Assembly: GCF_004348895.1 (NCBI RefSeq)
Contig: NZ_RRZK01000019.1
Location: 179,628 to 243,627 of the forward strand
Source: Pseudomonas vancouverensis
GTDB taxonomy: Bacteria; Pseudomonadota; Gammaproteobacteria; Pseudomonadales; Pseudomonadaceae
Length of the DNA stretch: 64,000 nucleotides
Reading direction: 5' to 3'
Below are positions 17,454 through 28,489 of this stretch, piece by piece. Position 1 is the first letter of the stretch, and each line of letters starts with the position of its first letter. The notes beneath the pieces were generated by a model. It worked only from the letters and a program-made list of their open reading frames with translations. It was not told where the DNA came from and did no database searches. A program made the translations under genes and the position numbers.

Positions 17454-19360
17454 CAGCCCAGAACCTCGGCCAGGTTACCTTTGGATTCCAGCCAGGTCTT
17501 GCGGTCACCGGCGCGTTTTTTCGCCAGCAGCATGTCCATCATTTCCGATGTCGCGTCGAAGTCCTCGCCCAGCGTCAGTTGCACCAGACGCCGGGTGTTC
17601 GGGTCCATGGTGGTTTCGCGTAGCTGCGGCGGGTTCATTTCACCCAGGCCTTTGAATCGTGTGACCTGCGGCTTGCCACGCTTCTTCTCGGCCACCAGGC
17701 GATCGAGAATGCCGTCGCGTTCGGCTTCATCGAGGGCGTAGTAGATTTCCTTGCCCAGGTCGATACGGTACAGCGGCGGCATGGCGACGTAGACGTGGCC
17801 GGCATCCACCAGTGGACGGAAATGCTGGACGAACAAGGCGCACAGCAAGGTCGCGATGTGCAGACCGTCGGAGTCGGCGTCGGCGAGGATGCAGATCTTG
17901 CCGTAGCGCAGCTGGCTCATGTCCGCCGCACCCGGATCGACGCCGATGGCGACGGCGATGTTGTGGACTTCCTGGCTGGCCAGCACTTCGCTGCCGTCGA
18001 CTTCCCAGGTGTTGAGGATCTTGCCGCGCAACGGCAGGATGGCCTGGAACTCCTTGTCTCGTGCCTGCTTGGCCGAACCACCGGCGGAATCACCTTCCAC
18101 CAGGAACAGCTCGGAACGCATCGGGTCCTGTCCGGCGCAGTCAGCCAGTTTGCCTGGCAACGCCGGCCCCTGGGTGATGCGCTTACGCTCAACCTTCTTG
18201 CTGGCCTTGAGACGACGACCGGCGTTGTTGATCGCCAGCTCCGCCAGCGCCAGACCGGTTTCCGGGTTGGCGTTGAGCCACAGACTGAACGCATCCTTGA
18301 CCACACCGGAGACGAACGCCGCCGCTTCACGGGACGACAGACGCTCTTTGGTCTGGCCGGAGAATTGCGGTTCCTGCATTTTCATCGACAGCACGAAAGC
18401 GATGCGTTCCCAGACGTCTTCCGGCGCCAGCTTCACACCACGCGGCAGCAGGCTGCGGAATTCGCAGAACTCGCGCATGGCGTCGAGCAGGCCCTGACGC
18501 AAGCCATTGACGTGGGTACCGCCCTGGGCGGTCGGAATCAGGTTGACGTAGCTTTCCTGTACCGCGTCGCCACCTTCCGGCAGCCACAGCAGTGCCCAGT
18601 CCACGGCTTCCTTGTTACCGGCCAGGCTGCCGCAGAACGGCTCGTCCGGCAGGCGTTCGAATTCGCTGACCGCGTCGACCAGATAGGAGCGCAGGCCATC
18701 TTCGTAATGCCATTCGACTTTCTCGCCGGTGGCCTTGTCCTCAAAACTGACCAGCAGCCCCGGGCACAACACGGCCTTGGCCTTGAGCACGTGCTTGAGA
18801 CGGCTGATGGAGAATTTCGGCGAGTCGAAGTATTTCGGATCCGGCGCGAAGAACACGCTGGTGCCGGTGTTGCGCTTGCCAACGGTGCCGACGATTTCCA
18901 GCTCGGTGGCCTTGTAGCCATCCTTGAAGGTCATCTGGTATTCGTTGCCGTCACGCTTGACCCGCACACGCACTTCATTGGACAGGGCGTTGACCACGGA
19001 AATGCCCACGCCGTGCAGACCGCCGGAGAACTGGTAGTTCTTGTTGGAGAACTTGCCGCCCGCGTGAAGCTTGGTGAGGATCAGCTCGACGCCCGACACG
19101 CCTTCTTCGGGATGGATGTCCACCGGCATGCCGCGGCCGTCATCGCTGACTTCCAGCGAATGATCGGCATGCAGGATGACCTGCACCGATTTGGCGTGCC
19201 CGGCCAAGGCTTCGTCGACGCTGTTGTCGATCACTTCCTGGGCGAGGTGGTTCGGCCGACTGGTGTCGGTGTACATGCCGGGGCGCTTGCGCACCGGGTC
19301 GAGGCCCGAGAGGACTTCGATGGCGTCTGCGTTATAAGAGCTAGCGCTGGGAGTGGCCAT
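17453..19360 (-). CDS. parE: DNA topoisomerase IV subunit B
   Basis: ATPase subunit of topoisomerase IV. The GHKL ATPase domain shows DNSVDEALAGH, the ADHSLEVSDDGRGMPVD region and GLHGVGISVVNALS. The TOPRIM domain shows LFLVEGDSAGGSAKQARD and a DADSDG metal site. At 635 residues it is full length. It is transcribed towards parC but separated from it by two genes. yqiA lies 56 bp upstream on the same strand. Confidence 0.97.
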   Translation of the reverse strand: MATPSASSYNADAIEVLSGLDPVRKRPGMYTDTSRPNHLAQEVIDNSVDEALAGHAKSVQVILHADHSLEVSDDGRGMPVDIHPEEGVSGVELILTKLHAGGKFSNKNYQFSGGLHGVGISVVNALSNEVRVRVKRDGNEYQMTFKDGYKATELEIVGTVGKRNTGTSVFFAPDPKYFDSPKFSISRLKHVLKAKAVLCPGLLVSFEDKATGEKVEWHYEDGLRSYLVDAVSEFERLPDEPFCGSLAGNKEAVDWALLWLPEGGDAVQESYVNLIPTAQGGTHVNGLRQGLLDAMREFCEFRSLLPRGVKLAPEDVWERIAFVLSMKMQEPQFSGQTKERLSSREAAAFVSGVVKDAFSLWLNANPETGLALAELAINNAGRRLKASKKVERKRITQGPALPGKLADCAGQDPMRSELFLVEGDSAGGSAKQARDKEFQAILPLRGKILNTWEVDGSEVLASQEVHNIAVAIGVDPGAADMSQLRYGKICILADADSDGLHIATLLCALFVQHFRPLVDAGHVYVAMPPLYRIDLGKEIYYALDEAERDGILDRLVAEKKRGKPQVTRFKGLGEMNPPQLRETTMDPNTRRLVQLTLGEDFDATSEMMDMLLAKKRAGDRKTWLESKGNLAEVLG

Positions 19361-19416
19361 GGGGTCTCGTCGTCAGTGTCTGGTGAAAAAAGAGAAACAT
19401 GAAAGCAGGCATTGCA

Positions 19417-20025
19417 TCACAAAGATGTGAAATCAATCGCCTGATACAAATCGGCGCCGATACCGGCAAAACTCAACATCGCCGGCAACTGTGCGGCAAA
19501 GCCTTGAAAACTGTGGTCGCCGCCCGCCTGGATACGCAAGGCACATGCGCGGTAATACTGTTGGGCGAGGCGATAGTCCAGCGTTTCATCACCCGTTTGC
19601 AACCATACCTGATAACGCTGCGGGTCCTGGGGAGCCGGCACTTCCAGCTCGGCCAGGGCCGTCACGTGGTCGTGGGTCAACTCCCAGGTTTCTTCGGTAT
19701 ACAGGTTTTTCTGCGTCCCCAGGTAGCCGTCGAACATACGGTGCGGACTGACCGCCGGGTTGACCAGCAGGGCCTTGAGACCAAGGCGCTCGGCCAGGTG
19801 AGTGGCATAGTAGCCGCCGAGTGAGCTGCCGACCAGCAGCGGCCGCCCCAGCTCGGCAATCGCCTGCTCCAGCTGACCGATGGCTTCACGGGGATGGTGA
19901 TGCAAGGTCGGTACGCGCAAGTGATCGCTCAAGCCCAGACGCTCCATCACCTGCATCAACTGGGTGGCCTTTTTTGAGGAAGGCGCGCTGTTGAAGCCGT
20001 GGATATAAAGGATCGAGCCGGACAT
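19417..20025 (-). CDS. yqiA: YqiA-like esterase
   Basis: A 202-residue alpha/beta-hydrolase of the YqiA family (UPF0227). It opens with ILYIHGFNSAPSSKK (oxyanion region) and has the nucleophile elbow GSSLGGYYA with S68. In E. coli YqiA is an esterase acting on palmitoyl-CoA and pNP esters in vitro. It lies between cpdA and parE as in E. coli and PAO1, probably in one transcript with parE. The ATG is preceded by an ordinary GGGAG-type site. Confidence 0.9.
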   Translation of the reverse strand: MSGSILYIHGFNSAPSSKKATQLMQVMERLGLSDHLRVPTLHHHPREAIGQLEQAIAELGRPLLVGSSLGGYYATHLAERLGLKALLVNPAVSPHRMFDGYLGTQKNLYTEETWELTHDHVTALAELEVPAPQDPQRYQVWLQTGDETLDYRLAQQYYRACALRIQAGGDHSFQGFAAQLPAMLSFAGIGADLYQAIDFTSL

Positions 20026-20094
20026 GTGAACTCCCTGTGCGTCGGGTAAAGAAGGCGGAGTTTACAGGGTGTTGGCACGAATGACTCGTTGTGT

Positions 20095-20227
20095 TGTGGC
20101 GAGGGAGCTTGCTCCCGTTGGTCTGCGCAGCAGACCTTAAATCAGCCATCACTTTATGACAGTCAGACTGCGGGGGCTGGGTTTACGACTGCTGCGCAGC
20201 CGAGCGGGAGCAAGCTCCCTCGCCACA
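20095..20227. repeat. REP pair with perfect 23-bp arms
   Basis: TGTGGCGAGGGAGCTTGCTC with three more bases matches its exact reverse complement 87 bp further on. Inner GCTGCGCAGC/GTCTGC-type segments pair in addition, so the whole unit can fold into a long cruciform. It occupies the gap between cpdA and yqiA. This is a different sub-family (GCGAGGGAGC) from the GGGAGCGAGC elements. Confidence 0.85.
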
Positions 20228-20237
20228 GAGGGGCTTG

Positions 20238-21053
20238 TCAGTAGCCGTTGGAGCCGTAATCCACGGTGAAATCAAACCCCGTGACCCGCTCTACCCCTGT
20301 CTCAAGCTGCCCGTCCGGCATCAACCGCAACCAGCGATAACCCGGCGCTTGCTCGCCGACCTTGAAATCCTCGCTGCCCGGCTCGAACTGAATACAGGTC
20401 GATGGCGAAGCGATCAGGCGCACACCATCGCGCATCTGGTCGATTTCCTGATGCACATGCCCCCACAACACCGCACGCACTTGCGGGAAGCGATCCAGCA
20501 CGGCAAACAGCGCCTCGGGATTGCGCAAGCCGATCGGCTCCATCCATGGGCAGCCGATGGACACCGGATGATGGTGGAAGCACACCAGATGATGACGCTC
20601 CGGCGCCTCACTCAGCGAACGGGCGAGCAGTTGCAGCTGCTCGTCCTGCAAGTACCCCGGCACCGAGCCCGGCACTGCCGAATCAAGCAAGGTGATTCGC
20701 CAGTTGCCGATATCCACCACCGGTTCGAGCAGCGCGCTCTGCACCGTCGCTTCAGCCATGACCTGCGGCTCATCGTGATTGCCGGGAATCCAGCGTGCCG
20801 GAGCATCCAGTTGCTGCGTCATCTGGCGGAAGCGCTGGTAGGACGCCAATGTGCCGTCCTGGGAAAGGTCGCCACTGGCAATGACCAGGTCAATCTGCGG
20901 CTGTTGCGCGCGCACCAGCTCAATGACCTTTTGCAGGCTATCGGCGGTGTTCATGCCCAGCAACGTGCCGTCCGCTTCGGCAAACAGGTGGCTGTCGGAA
21001 ATCTGCACCAGCAACGCCGGATCGGCGGGGGTCAATATGGATACGCTCGGCAA
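20238..21053 (-). CDS. cpdA: 3',5'-cyclic-AMP phosphodiesterase CpdA
   Basis: A 271-residue metallophosphoesterase that hydrolyses cAMP; in P. aeruginosa it tunes cAMP/Vfr signalling. Metal-binding motifs are in the expected order: LVQISDSHLF (D20, H22), ASGDLSQDG, WIPGNHDEP and the later FHHHPVSIG and WGHVHQEID. I place the start at TTG (MPSVSILTP) because a GGGAGA site lies 5 nt before it and the fold begins 10 residues on; the frame is open 33 codons further upstream but without family similarity. Confidence 0.92.
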   Translation of the reverse strand: MPSVSILTPADPALLVQISDSHLFAEADGTLLGMNTADSLQKVIELVRAQQPQIDLVIASGDLSQDGTLASYQRFRQMTQQLDAPARWIPGNHDEPQVMAEATVQSALLEPVVDIGNWRITLLDSAVPGSVPGYLQDEQLQLLARSLSEAPERHHLVCFHHHPVSIGCPWMEPIGLRNPEALFAVLDRFPQVRAVLWGHVHQEIDQMRDGVRLIASPSTCIQFEPGSEDFKVGEQAPGYRWLRLMPDGQLETGVERVTGFDFTVDYGSNGY

Positions 21054-21167
21054 GACGTTCTCCCAGGGCGTGATCACGGGAATGGGGGTAAGTGGCGCCA
21101 GTATGCTGGGGGACGAGCGAAAGGGGAAACCCGCGAATCTGACACAGTTCACAACTGTGGCGGACAG

Positions 21168-21620
21168 TTAACGTACCACTTCGTACTCATGACCCAACGC
21201 CAGGCAGTGGCTGAGCCATTCGCCGAGGAACATGTTCAGCTGCGCCTTTTCGTCCGGCTGATGCATCAAGGCGTTCGGATAGGGGTAGATGCCGCGAAAG
21301 CGCCGTGCGTGCTCGGCACTGACCACTTCGGCCATACAGGCATCGTGATAGACCTGTACTTCCAGTTGCGGCACCGGCAGCCAGGGCAGGCTGTGTTCCT
21401 GACGCACTTGCAAGGTGGTGGTGTAGGGACAGACCTGCAGCACTTCCAGCGCCAGCACGCCCAGCATCTGTTCGCCATGGGTCACGGCGATGCGCCGGGC
21501 CGCGGGTTCGTTGCGCATGTCCGGCAACAGTCGCATCAGGCGCGCGTAGTTCGCCTCGCAGGACGCTTGCAGCCCTGCCAGGTCTACCCGATAACGATCG
21601 CGCACCTTGTTTACGACCAT
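21168..21620 (-). CDS. yqiB: DUF1249 family protein (YqiB-like)
   Basis: A 150-residue cytoplasmic protein of the DUF1249/YqiB family, recognisable by CEANYARLMRLLPD near the N terminus and KAQLNMFLGEWLSHCLALG at the end. In E. coli the gene stands in the same nudF-yqiB-cpdA-yqiA-parE order. Its ATG lies inside the last codons of nudF (10-bp overlap), so it is co-translated with it. The function is not known. Confidence 0.85.
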   Translation of the reverse strand: MVVNKVRDRYRVDLAGLQASCEANYARLMRLLPDMRNEPAARRIAVTHGEQMLGVLALEVLQVCPYTTTLQVRQEHSLPWLPVPQLEVQVYHDACMAEVVSAEHARRFRGIYPYPNALMHQPDEKAQLNMFLGEWLSHCLALGHEYEVVR

Positions 21621-22228
21621 AACCCCCTCACTTCAACGCGGTTCAAAGCCAGCCATTGCAAGGCAATGATGCTCGCCGCGTTGGCAATACGTCCGTCGCG
21701 CACGGCTTGCAGGGCATCTTCAAAGGCCCAGACCGTGACGCGGATATCTTCTGCCTCTTCCTCCAGCCCATGCAGGCCGCCAACCCCTGATGTGTCACAA
21801 CGCCCCAGGTACAAATGCACGAACTCGTTGCTGCCGCCCGGCGACGGGAAATATTTGAGCATCGGCCACAGCGCCGCGATGTCCAGTCCAGCTTCCTCCT
21901 GCGCTTCGCGGTGAGCAACTGCTTCCGGCACTTCATCCTTGTCGATCAGACCAGCGACCAGTTCGATCAGCCACGGGTTGTCAGTCTTGCCCATGGCCCC
22001 CACGCGAAACTGCTCGATCAACACCACTTCATCGCGTTGCGGGTCATACGGCAGCATGCACACGGCATCGTGACGAACGAACACCTCACGGTCGATTTCG
22101 CGGCTCATGCCCCCGGCGAACAACTCGTGGCGCAAGTGCACGCGCTCGAGCTTGTAGAAGCCCTCATAGCATTTTTCACGCCGCACGATATCCACGGCGG
22201 TCGGAATGGCGTTGGCGAAATCCTTCAT
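21611..22228 (-). CDS. nudF: ADP-ribose pyrophosphatase
   Basis: Nudix hydrolase of 205 residues that splits ADP-ribose to AMP and ribose 5-phosphate. The Nudix box runs from G93 (GLIDKDEVPEAVAHREAQEE) with the expected G-x5-E-x7-REAxEEAG spacing. The start is the ATG giving MKDFANAIPT, 13 codons inside the longest frame. It leads a minus-strand block with yqiB and cpdA. ADP-ribose is also a by-product of TIR NADases, though the two loci are 18 kb apart and need not be linked. Confidence 0.93.
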   Translation of the reverse strand: MKDFANAIPTAVDIVRREKCYEGFYKLERVHLRHELFAGGMSREIDREVFVRHDAVCMLPYDPQRDEVVLIEQFRVGAMGKTDNPWLIELVAGLIDKDEVPEAVAHREAQEEAGLDIAALWPMLKYFPSPGGSNEFVHLYLGRCDTSGVGGLHGLEEEAEDIRVTVWAFEDALQAVRDGRIANAASIIALQWLALNRVEVRGLWS

Positions 22229-22382
22229 GACAATCCTCGTTACTGCTAAACCTTTACGAGGCTTCATCTTCCCGGGCCTCGACTTCGCGCCATCCTAACG
22301 CGCCCGAGACGTTTGATGCAGCCCCTTTACCGTCAGCGGGATGGACGGTGAAGGCGAAACCCACTCTAATTAGCTTAGTGGC

Positions 22383-22409
22383 GAACTGATTGCTTCGTTG
22401 AGAGTCGAA
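22383..22409 (+). promoter_or_regulatory. candidate AlgU (sigma-E) type promoter
   Basis: GAACTG, 16 bp, then TCGAA, close to the envelope-stress consensus GAACTT-N16/17-TCTGA. It lies about 40 bp before the start codon of an RsiV-like lipoprotein. The last -35 base and one -10 base deviate. Confidence 0.35.
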
Positions 22410-22451
22410 GCCGTTAGCTTTTTGCCTTCCCCTGTTTCAGAAAGGACGCCC

Positions 22452-23198
22452 ATGTCGCTTTTCAAAATGGCCTCCGTGGCCGCCATTGCGCTGACTCTGG
22501 GCGCTTGCCAGAGCCTGTTCCAGCCCAATTATCGGGCGCCACTGGAAACCACCCGTGACGCCTCCGAGCAGTTGCAGCCGGGCTGCAAGGCGCAGGATTG
22601 CCCGCTGGTGAACATCGATGTCGTGCATTTCCCTAACGAGCCGCAACTGGATGCCATCGTCGAGAAACGCTTGTTGCAACTGACCCGGACTTCGCCGGAC
22701 GCGCCGGTTGCTCCGACTCTGGCGGCCTATCGCGAGCAGTTCCTGCGTAACGCCGGCCCACGCAACAGCAGTTATTTGCAGGCCAAGGTACGTGAGCAGC
22801 ATGACGGACTGGTGATCATCGAACTGTCCAGCTACCTGGACACCGGTGGCGCCCACGGCACGCCAGGCCGTGGCTTCATCAACTATTCACGCCAGCAGCA
22901 AAAAGTGCTGACGCTGTCGGACATGCTGGTGCCAGGACAGGAAGAGGCCTTCTGGAAAGCCGCGCAAGTGGCGCATAACAGCTGGCTGATCAGCACCAAG
23001 CTCGATCAGGAGCAGGAGTTCGTGAAGAGCTGGCCGTTCCAGAAAACCCAGCACGTGGCGCTGACCTATGGCGCGGTGATCCTCAAGTACGACGTGAGCA
23101 CCATCGCGCCTTATGCGCTGGGCCACGTCGAACTGAAGATCCCTTACCCGCGCCTGAACGGCATCCTCAAGCCCGAGCTGTTCCCCGGCCGTAACTGA
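22452..23198 (+). CDS. RsiV/DUF3298-type lipoprotein
   Basis: A 248-residue predicted lipoprotein: signal peptide with lipobox LTLGAC (Cys at about 18), then a fold with SYLQAKVREQHDGLVIIELSS and YLDTGGAHGTPGR. The GGAHG turn is characteristic of DUF3298/RsiV C-terminal domains. RsiV in Bacillus is an anti-sigma factor that binds lysozyme, but this protein has no cytoplasmic anti-sigma part, so only an envelope-localised binding role is suggested. The AAAGGACG site 5 nt before the chosen ATG decides the start. Its 3' end overlaps the convergent cytX by 32 bp. Confidence 0.78.
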   Translation: MSLFKMASVAAIALTLGACQSLFQPNYRAPLETTRDASEQLQPGCKAQDCPLVNIDVVHFPNEPQLDAIVEKRLLQLTRTSPDAPVAPTLAAYREQFLRNAGPRNSSYLQAKVREQHDGLVIIELSSYLDTGGAHGTPGRGFINYSRQQQKVLTLSDMLVPGQEEAFWKAAQVAHNSWLISTKLDQEQEFVKSWPFQKTQHVALTYGAVILKYDVSTIAPYALGHVELKIPYPRLNGILKPELFPGRN

Positions 23199-24459
23199 AG
23201 GCAGAACCCAGCACCAGCTGCAACAGCCCTGCCAGCACCAGCGCCGGCAGGGTTGCACCGACATCCGGATACAGGTTGGCCAACAAGTGATAGGTGCTGA
23301 CCCCGCCCAGCCAGGCGAGCAGTGCCGGCCAGCGCAGGGCAACCGCAGCCACCTGGCCACTGCGTTTGCGCAGGATGAAGTGGTCCACCAGCACCACGCC
23401 GAACAGCGGCGCGAACACCGAACCGATCAGCAGCAGGAAGTTCTGGTACTGGGCCAACGGCGCCAGCAGGGCGATCAGGGTGCAGACCACGCCGATGGCC
23501 AGCGCCAGATGCTCGACTTTCAGGCGCAGCAGAATGCCGCTGGAGACCGCCGCCGAGTGAATGTCGGCAAAGGCGTTTTCCGACTCGTCCAGCAGGATCA
23601 GCAACAGTGGAATCCCCAGGCCGGCACCGGCCAGCGCCAACAACAAGGCATTGACTTCACCGCTCGGCGCGAACGCCAGGGTGTAAGCCACGCCCAGGCT
23701 CATCAGCCAGAAGTTACCGATAAAGAAACCGATGGCCGTGCCGCCAAACACGTTTTTCGCCCGCTTGCCGAAGCGCGAGTAGTCGGCGATCAGCGGCAGC
23801 CATGACAACGGCATGGCAATCGCGATGTCAAAACCCACGGCGAACGGCATCGAACCGTCACCGGCCTGGGCCCACAAAGCCGCCAGATCAGCTTTGGCGA
23901 ACAGGTTCCAGGTCAGCCAGGTGCACGCGGCCAGTAGCAGCCAGATGCCCCACTTGCGCAGGATCTGCCGCACGAAGGTCAGCGGTCCGCTGACCGCGAG
24001 CAAGGTCGCCAGCGCACCGAAGAACAACGTCCAGAGCATAGGGTTGGACAGCAGGCTGCCTTCGCTGAAGGCTTTGGCCCCCAACAAGCTGGCGGCATCG
24101 CGCATGACGATGATTTCAAACGAGCCCCAACCGATCAGTTGCAGCAGGTTCAGTACTGCCGGCAGGCTCGCACCTTTAGCGCCGAGGCTGAGCTTGAGCG
24201 CGGCCATCGACGACAGGCCAGTGTCGCTGCCGATTACGCCAACGGCGGCCAGCAACAGAACGCCGACCAGCGTGCCAAGAAAAATCGCCAGCAACGAACC
24301 CGACAGGCCCAGACCCGGCGCGAGCAAGGCGCCGGTCTGCAGCACCATCAGGCCGATGCCGAGGGAAAACCACAGGGAAAACAGATCGCGACCGCCGAAC
24401 ACACGTTTGTCGGTCGGCACCGCGATGTCAGGTGAGTAAGTACTGGGTTGAATGCTCAA
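23167..24459 (-). CDS. cytX: putative hydroxymethylpyrimidine transporter CytX
   Basis: NCS1-family permease of 430 residues with about 12 membrane helices. It begins with a soluble stretch ending RDLFSLWFSLGIGLMVLQTG and contains WGSFEIIVMRDAA and PLSWLPLIADYSRF, typical of CytX. CytX is proposed to import the thiamin pyrimidine precursor, and its place directly downstream of thiC supports this. The start taken is TTG (MSIQPSTYSPD); the frame extends 28 codons upstream into a REP element and that part is not protein-like. It is probably co-transcribed with thiC under the TPP riboswitch, with a REP pair between the two genes. Confidence 0.88.
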   Translation of the reverse strand: MSIQPSTYSPDIAVPTDKRVFGGRDLFSLWFSLGIGLMVLQTGALLAPGLGLSGSLLAIFLGTLVGVLLLAAVGVIGSDTGLSSMAALKLSLGAKGASLPAVLNLLQLIGWGSFEIIVMRDAASLLGAKAFSEGSLLSNPMLWTLFFGALATLLAVSGPLTFVRQILRKWGIWLLLAACTWLTWNLFAKADLAALWAQAGDGSMPFAVGFDIAIAMPLSWLPLIADYSRFGKRAKNVFGGTAIGFFIGNFWLMSLGVAYTLAFAPSGEVNALLLALAGAGLGIPLLLILLDESENAFADIHSAAVSSGILLRLKVEHLALAIGVVCTLIALLAPLAQYQNFLLLIGSVFAPLFGVVLVDHFILRKRSGQVAAVALRWPALLAWLGGVSTYHLLANLYPDVGATLPALVLAGLLQLVLGSAFSYGRGTARA

Positions 24460-24497
24460 GGGTGTTATCTCAGAGGGACATTTGTTGTTTTTTTGAT

Positions 24498-24578
24498 CGC
24501 CATCGCGAGCAAACTCGCTCCCACAGGGATTTGTAAACGACACAGATCATTGTGGGAGCGAGCTTGCTCGCGATGGCG
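24498..24578. repeat. REP pair between thiC and cytX
   Basis: Two 28-nt inverted elements, CGCCATCGCGAGCAAACTCG... and its complement ending TCGCGATGGCG, differ by one base and are 25 bp apart. Lying inside a likely operon, they could stabilise the thiC mRNA or reduce read-through into cytX. Confidence 0.85.
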
Positions 24579-24609
24579 GCGGCACGAACGCCGCCGGACT
24601 CAGGTCAGA

Positions 24610-26768
<2,159 letters not shown>

Positions 26769-26936
26769 AAGAACGCGCCCAGTCTAGACACAACTGCCGA
26801 AGAACGCCAACCCTGCAGCAAACACCGTGATGAATGGCGTAATAACACCACGCGCCAGGATTGTTGCCGTTCGAATGCGCAACTACACTCGCTACGCTGT
26901 GCCTCGCGTTGACGCTGCGCGTGCAGCGCCTTAGCC

Positions 26937-26963
26937 TTGGCGCTCAAATTACTTGTGTAATAT
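26937..26963 (+). promoter_or_regulatory. candidate promoter of the TolC-type gene
   Basis: TTGGCG and TAATAT are separated by a short 15-bp spacer, 18 bp before the start codon in an AT-rich stretch. It is weak evidence. The rest of 26769-26936 shows no gene. Confidence 0.25.
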
Positions 26964-26980
26964 TTATCTAGGGAACGCCT

Positions 26981-28417
26981 ATGCTGCGCAAACTTTCACT
27001 GGCCCTTGCCGTGTCTTGTGCGTCCAACGGAATGGCCTGGGCAGAAGCGCCCTTATCGACCAAGACGGATCTGGTCAGCGTCTATCAGGAAGCCGTCAAC
27101 AACAACGCCGACCTGGCCGCCGCCATCGCCCAGTACGGTGCACAGAAAGAAGTCGTACCCCAGGCCCGCGCCGGCCTGCTGCCCAACCTCTCGGGCGGCG
27201 CCAATGTCGCCGAGGTGCGCACGGCGCTCGACCAGCCGTCCTCCACCGTCAACCGCGATGCGCACTCGTACCAGGCAACCCTGGCCCAGCCGCTGTTCCG
27301 TGCCGATCGCTGGTTCCAGTTCCAGGCAGCCAAGGACGTCAACGAGCAGGCTGCGCTGCAGCTCTCGGCGACCCAGCAGAACCTGATCCTGAACACCGCC
27401 AACAGCTACTTCAACGTGCTGCGCAGCCAGGACAACCTGGCCTCGAACAAGGCTGAAGAAGCTGCGTTCAAGCGCCAGCTCGATCAGTCCAACGAACGTT
27501 TCGATGTCGGCCTGTCGGACAAGACCGACGTACTGCAATCCCAGGCCAGTTACGACACCGCCCGCGCCAACCGGATCGTTGCCCAGCGCCAGGTGGATGA
27601 TGCTTTTGAAGCGTTGGTAACCCTGACCAACCGCCGGTACAACTCGCTGTGGGGCATCAGCCACAACCTGCCGGTCCTGCCACCGGCGCCGAATGACGCC
27701 AAGGCCTGGGTCGAAACGGCAGCCCGCCAGAACCTTAACCTGCTGGCCAGCAACTACGCCGTCAGCGCCGCCGAACAGACCATCAAGCAGCGCAAGTCCG
27801 GGCACTTGCCAACACTGGACGCGGTGGCCAAATACGAAAAAGGCGACAACGATGCGCTGGGTTTCAGCAACCCGAGCCCATTGGGTCAACCCTATGGCGG
27901 CAACGTCGAACAGACGACCCTGGGCCTGCAACTGAACATCCCGATCTACAGCGGCGGCCTGACCAGTTCGCAAGTGCGTCAATCCTATGCACAACTGGAC
28001 CAGACCGAGCAGCAACGTGAATCCCTGCTGCGCCAGATCGTGGAAAACACCCGCGACCTGCACCGCGCGGTGAACACCGACGTCGAGCAGGTACAAGCGC
28101 GCAAGCAATCGGTCATTTCCAACCAGAGTGCGGTGGAAGCGACTGAAATCGGTTATCAGGTGGGTACCCGCAACATCGTCGACGTACTGGATGCCCAGCG
28201 CCAGCTATACACCTCGGTGCGCGACTACAACAACACCCGCTACGACTACATCCTCGATAACCTGCGCCTGAAGCAGCAGGCCGGCACGCTGAACCCGGGC
28301 GACTTGCAGGACCTGTCCCGCTGGCTCAACGCGAACTACAACCCGGACAAGGACTTCCTGCCGCCGGACCTGGCCAAGGCTGCAGCCGAACAGTTGAAGT
28401 CACGGCCTAGCCAATAA
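26981..28417 (+). CDS. TolC-family outer-membrane efflux protein
   Basis: A 478-residue outer-membrane channel protein. The signal peptide is cleaved after MAWA (residue 21). The mature part has the duplicated TolC coiled-coil pattern: LVSVYQEAVNNNADLAAA, a first LxxxQxNLILNTANSYFNVL helix, SDKTDVLQSQASYDTARANR, and the second-half partner VGTRNIVDVLDAQRQLY. TolC homologues form trimeric tunnels for type I secretion or RND pumps. It stands alone, as its orthologue (PA4974) does in PAO1, and so probably serves several transporters. An AGGGAAC ribosome site precedes the ATG. Confidence 0.9.
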   Translation: MLRKLSLALAVSCASNGMAWAEAPLSTKTDLVSVYQEAVNNNADLAAAIAQYGAQKEVVPQARAGLLPNLSGGANVAEVRTALDQPSSTVNRDAHSYQATLAQPLFRADRWFQFQAAKDVNEQAALQLSATQQNLILNTANSYFNVLRSQDNLASNKAEEAAFKRQLDQSNERFDVGLSDKTDVLQSQASYDTARANRIVAQRQVDDAFEALVTLTNRRYNSLWGISHNLPVLPPAPNDAKAWVETAARQNLNLLASNYAVSAAEQTIKQRKSGHLPTLDAVAKYEKGDNDALGFSNPSPLGQPYGGNVEQTTLGLQLNIPIYSGGLTSSQVRQSYAQLDQTEQQRESLLRQIVENTRDLHRAVNTDVEQVQARKQSVISNQSAVEATEIGYQVGTRNIVDVLDAQRQLYTSVRDYNNTRYDYILDNLRLKQQAGTLNPGDLQDLSRWLNANYNPDKDFLPPDLAKAAAEQLKSRPSQ

Positions 28418-28433
28418 ACCTGAAAGAGCACGG

Positions 28434-28475
28434 CTTGCCGGCGATGACAATCTCAAGATAGGCATCGCCGGCAAG
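28434..28475. terminator. hairpin between convergent tolC-type gene and waaA
   Basis: A 13-bp perfect stem CTTGCCGGCGATG / CATCGCCGGCAAG with a 16-nt loop. An outer 8-bp pair AAACCTGA / TCAGGTTT encloses it. It lies between the two stop codons and probably ends both transcripts. Confidence 0.6.
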
Positions 28476-28489
28476 ACGGCTTCTACTGG

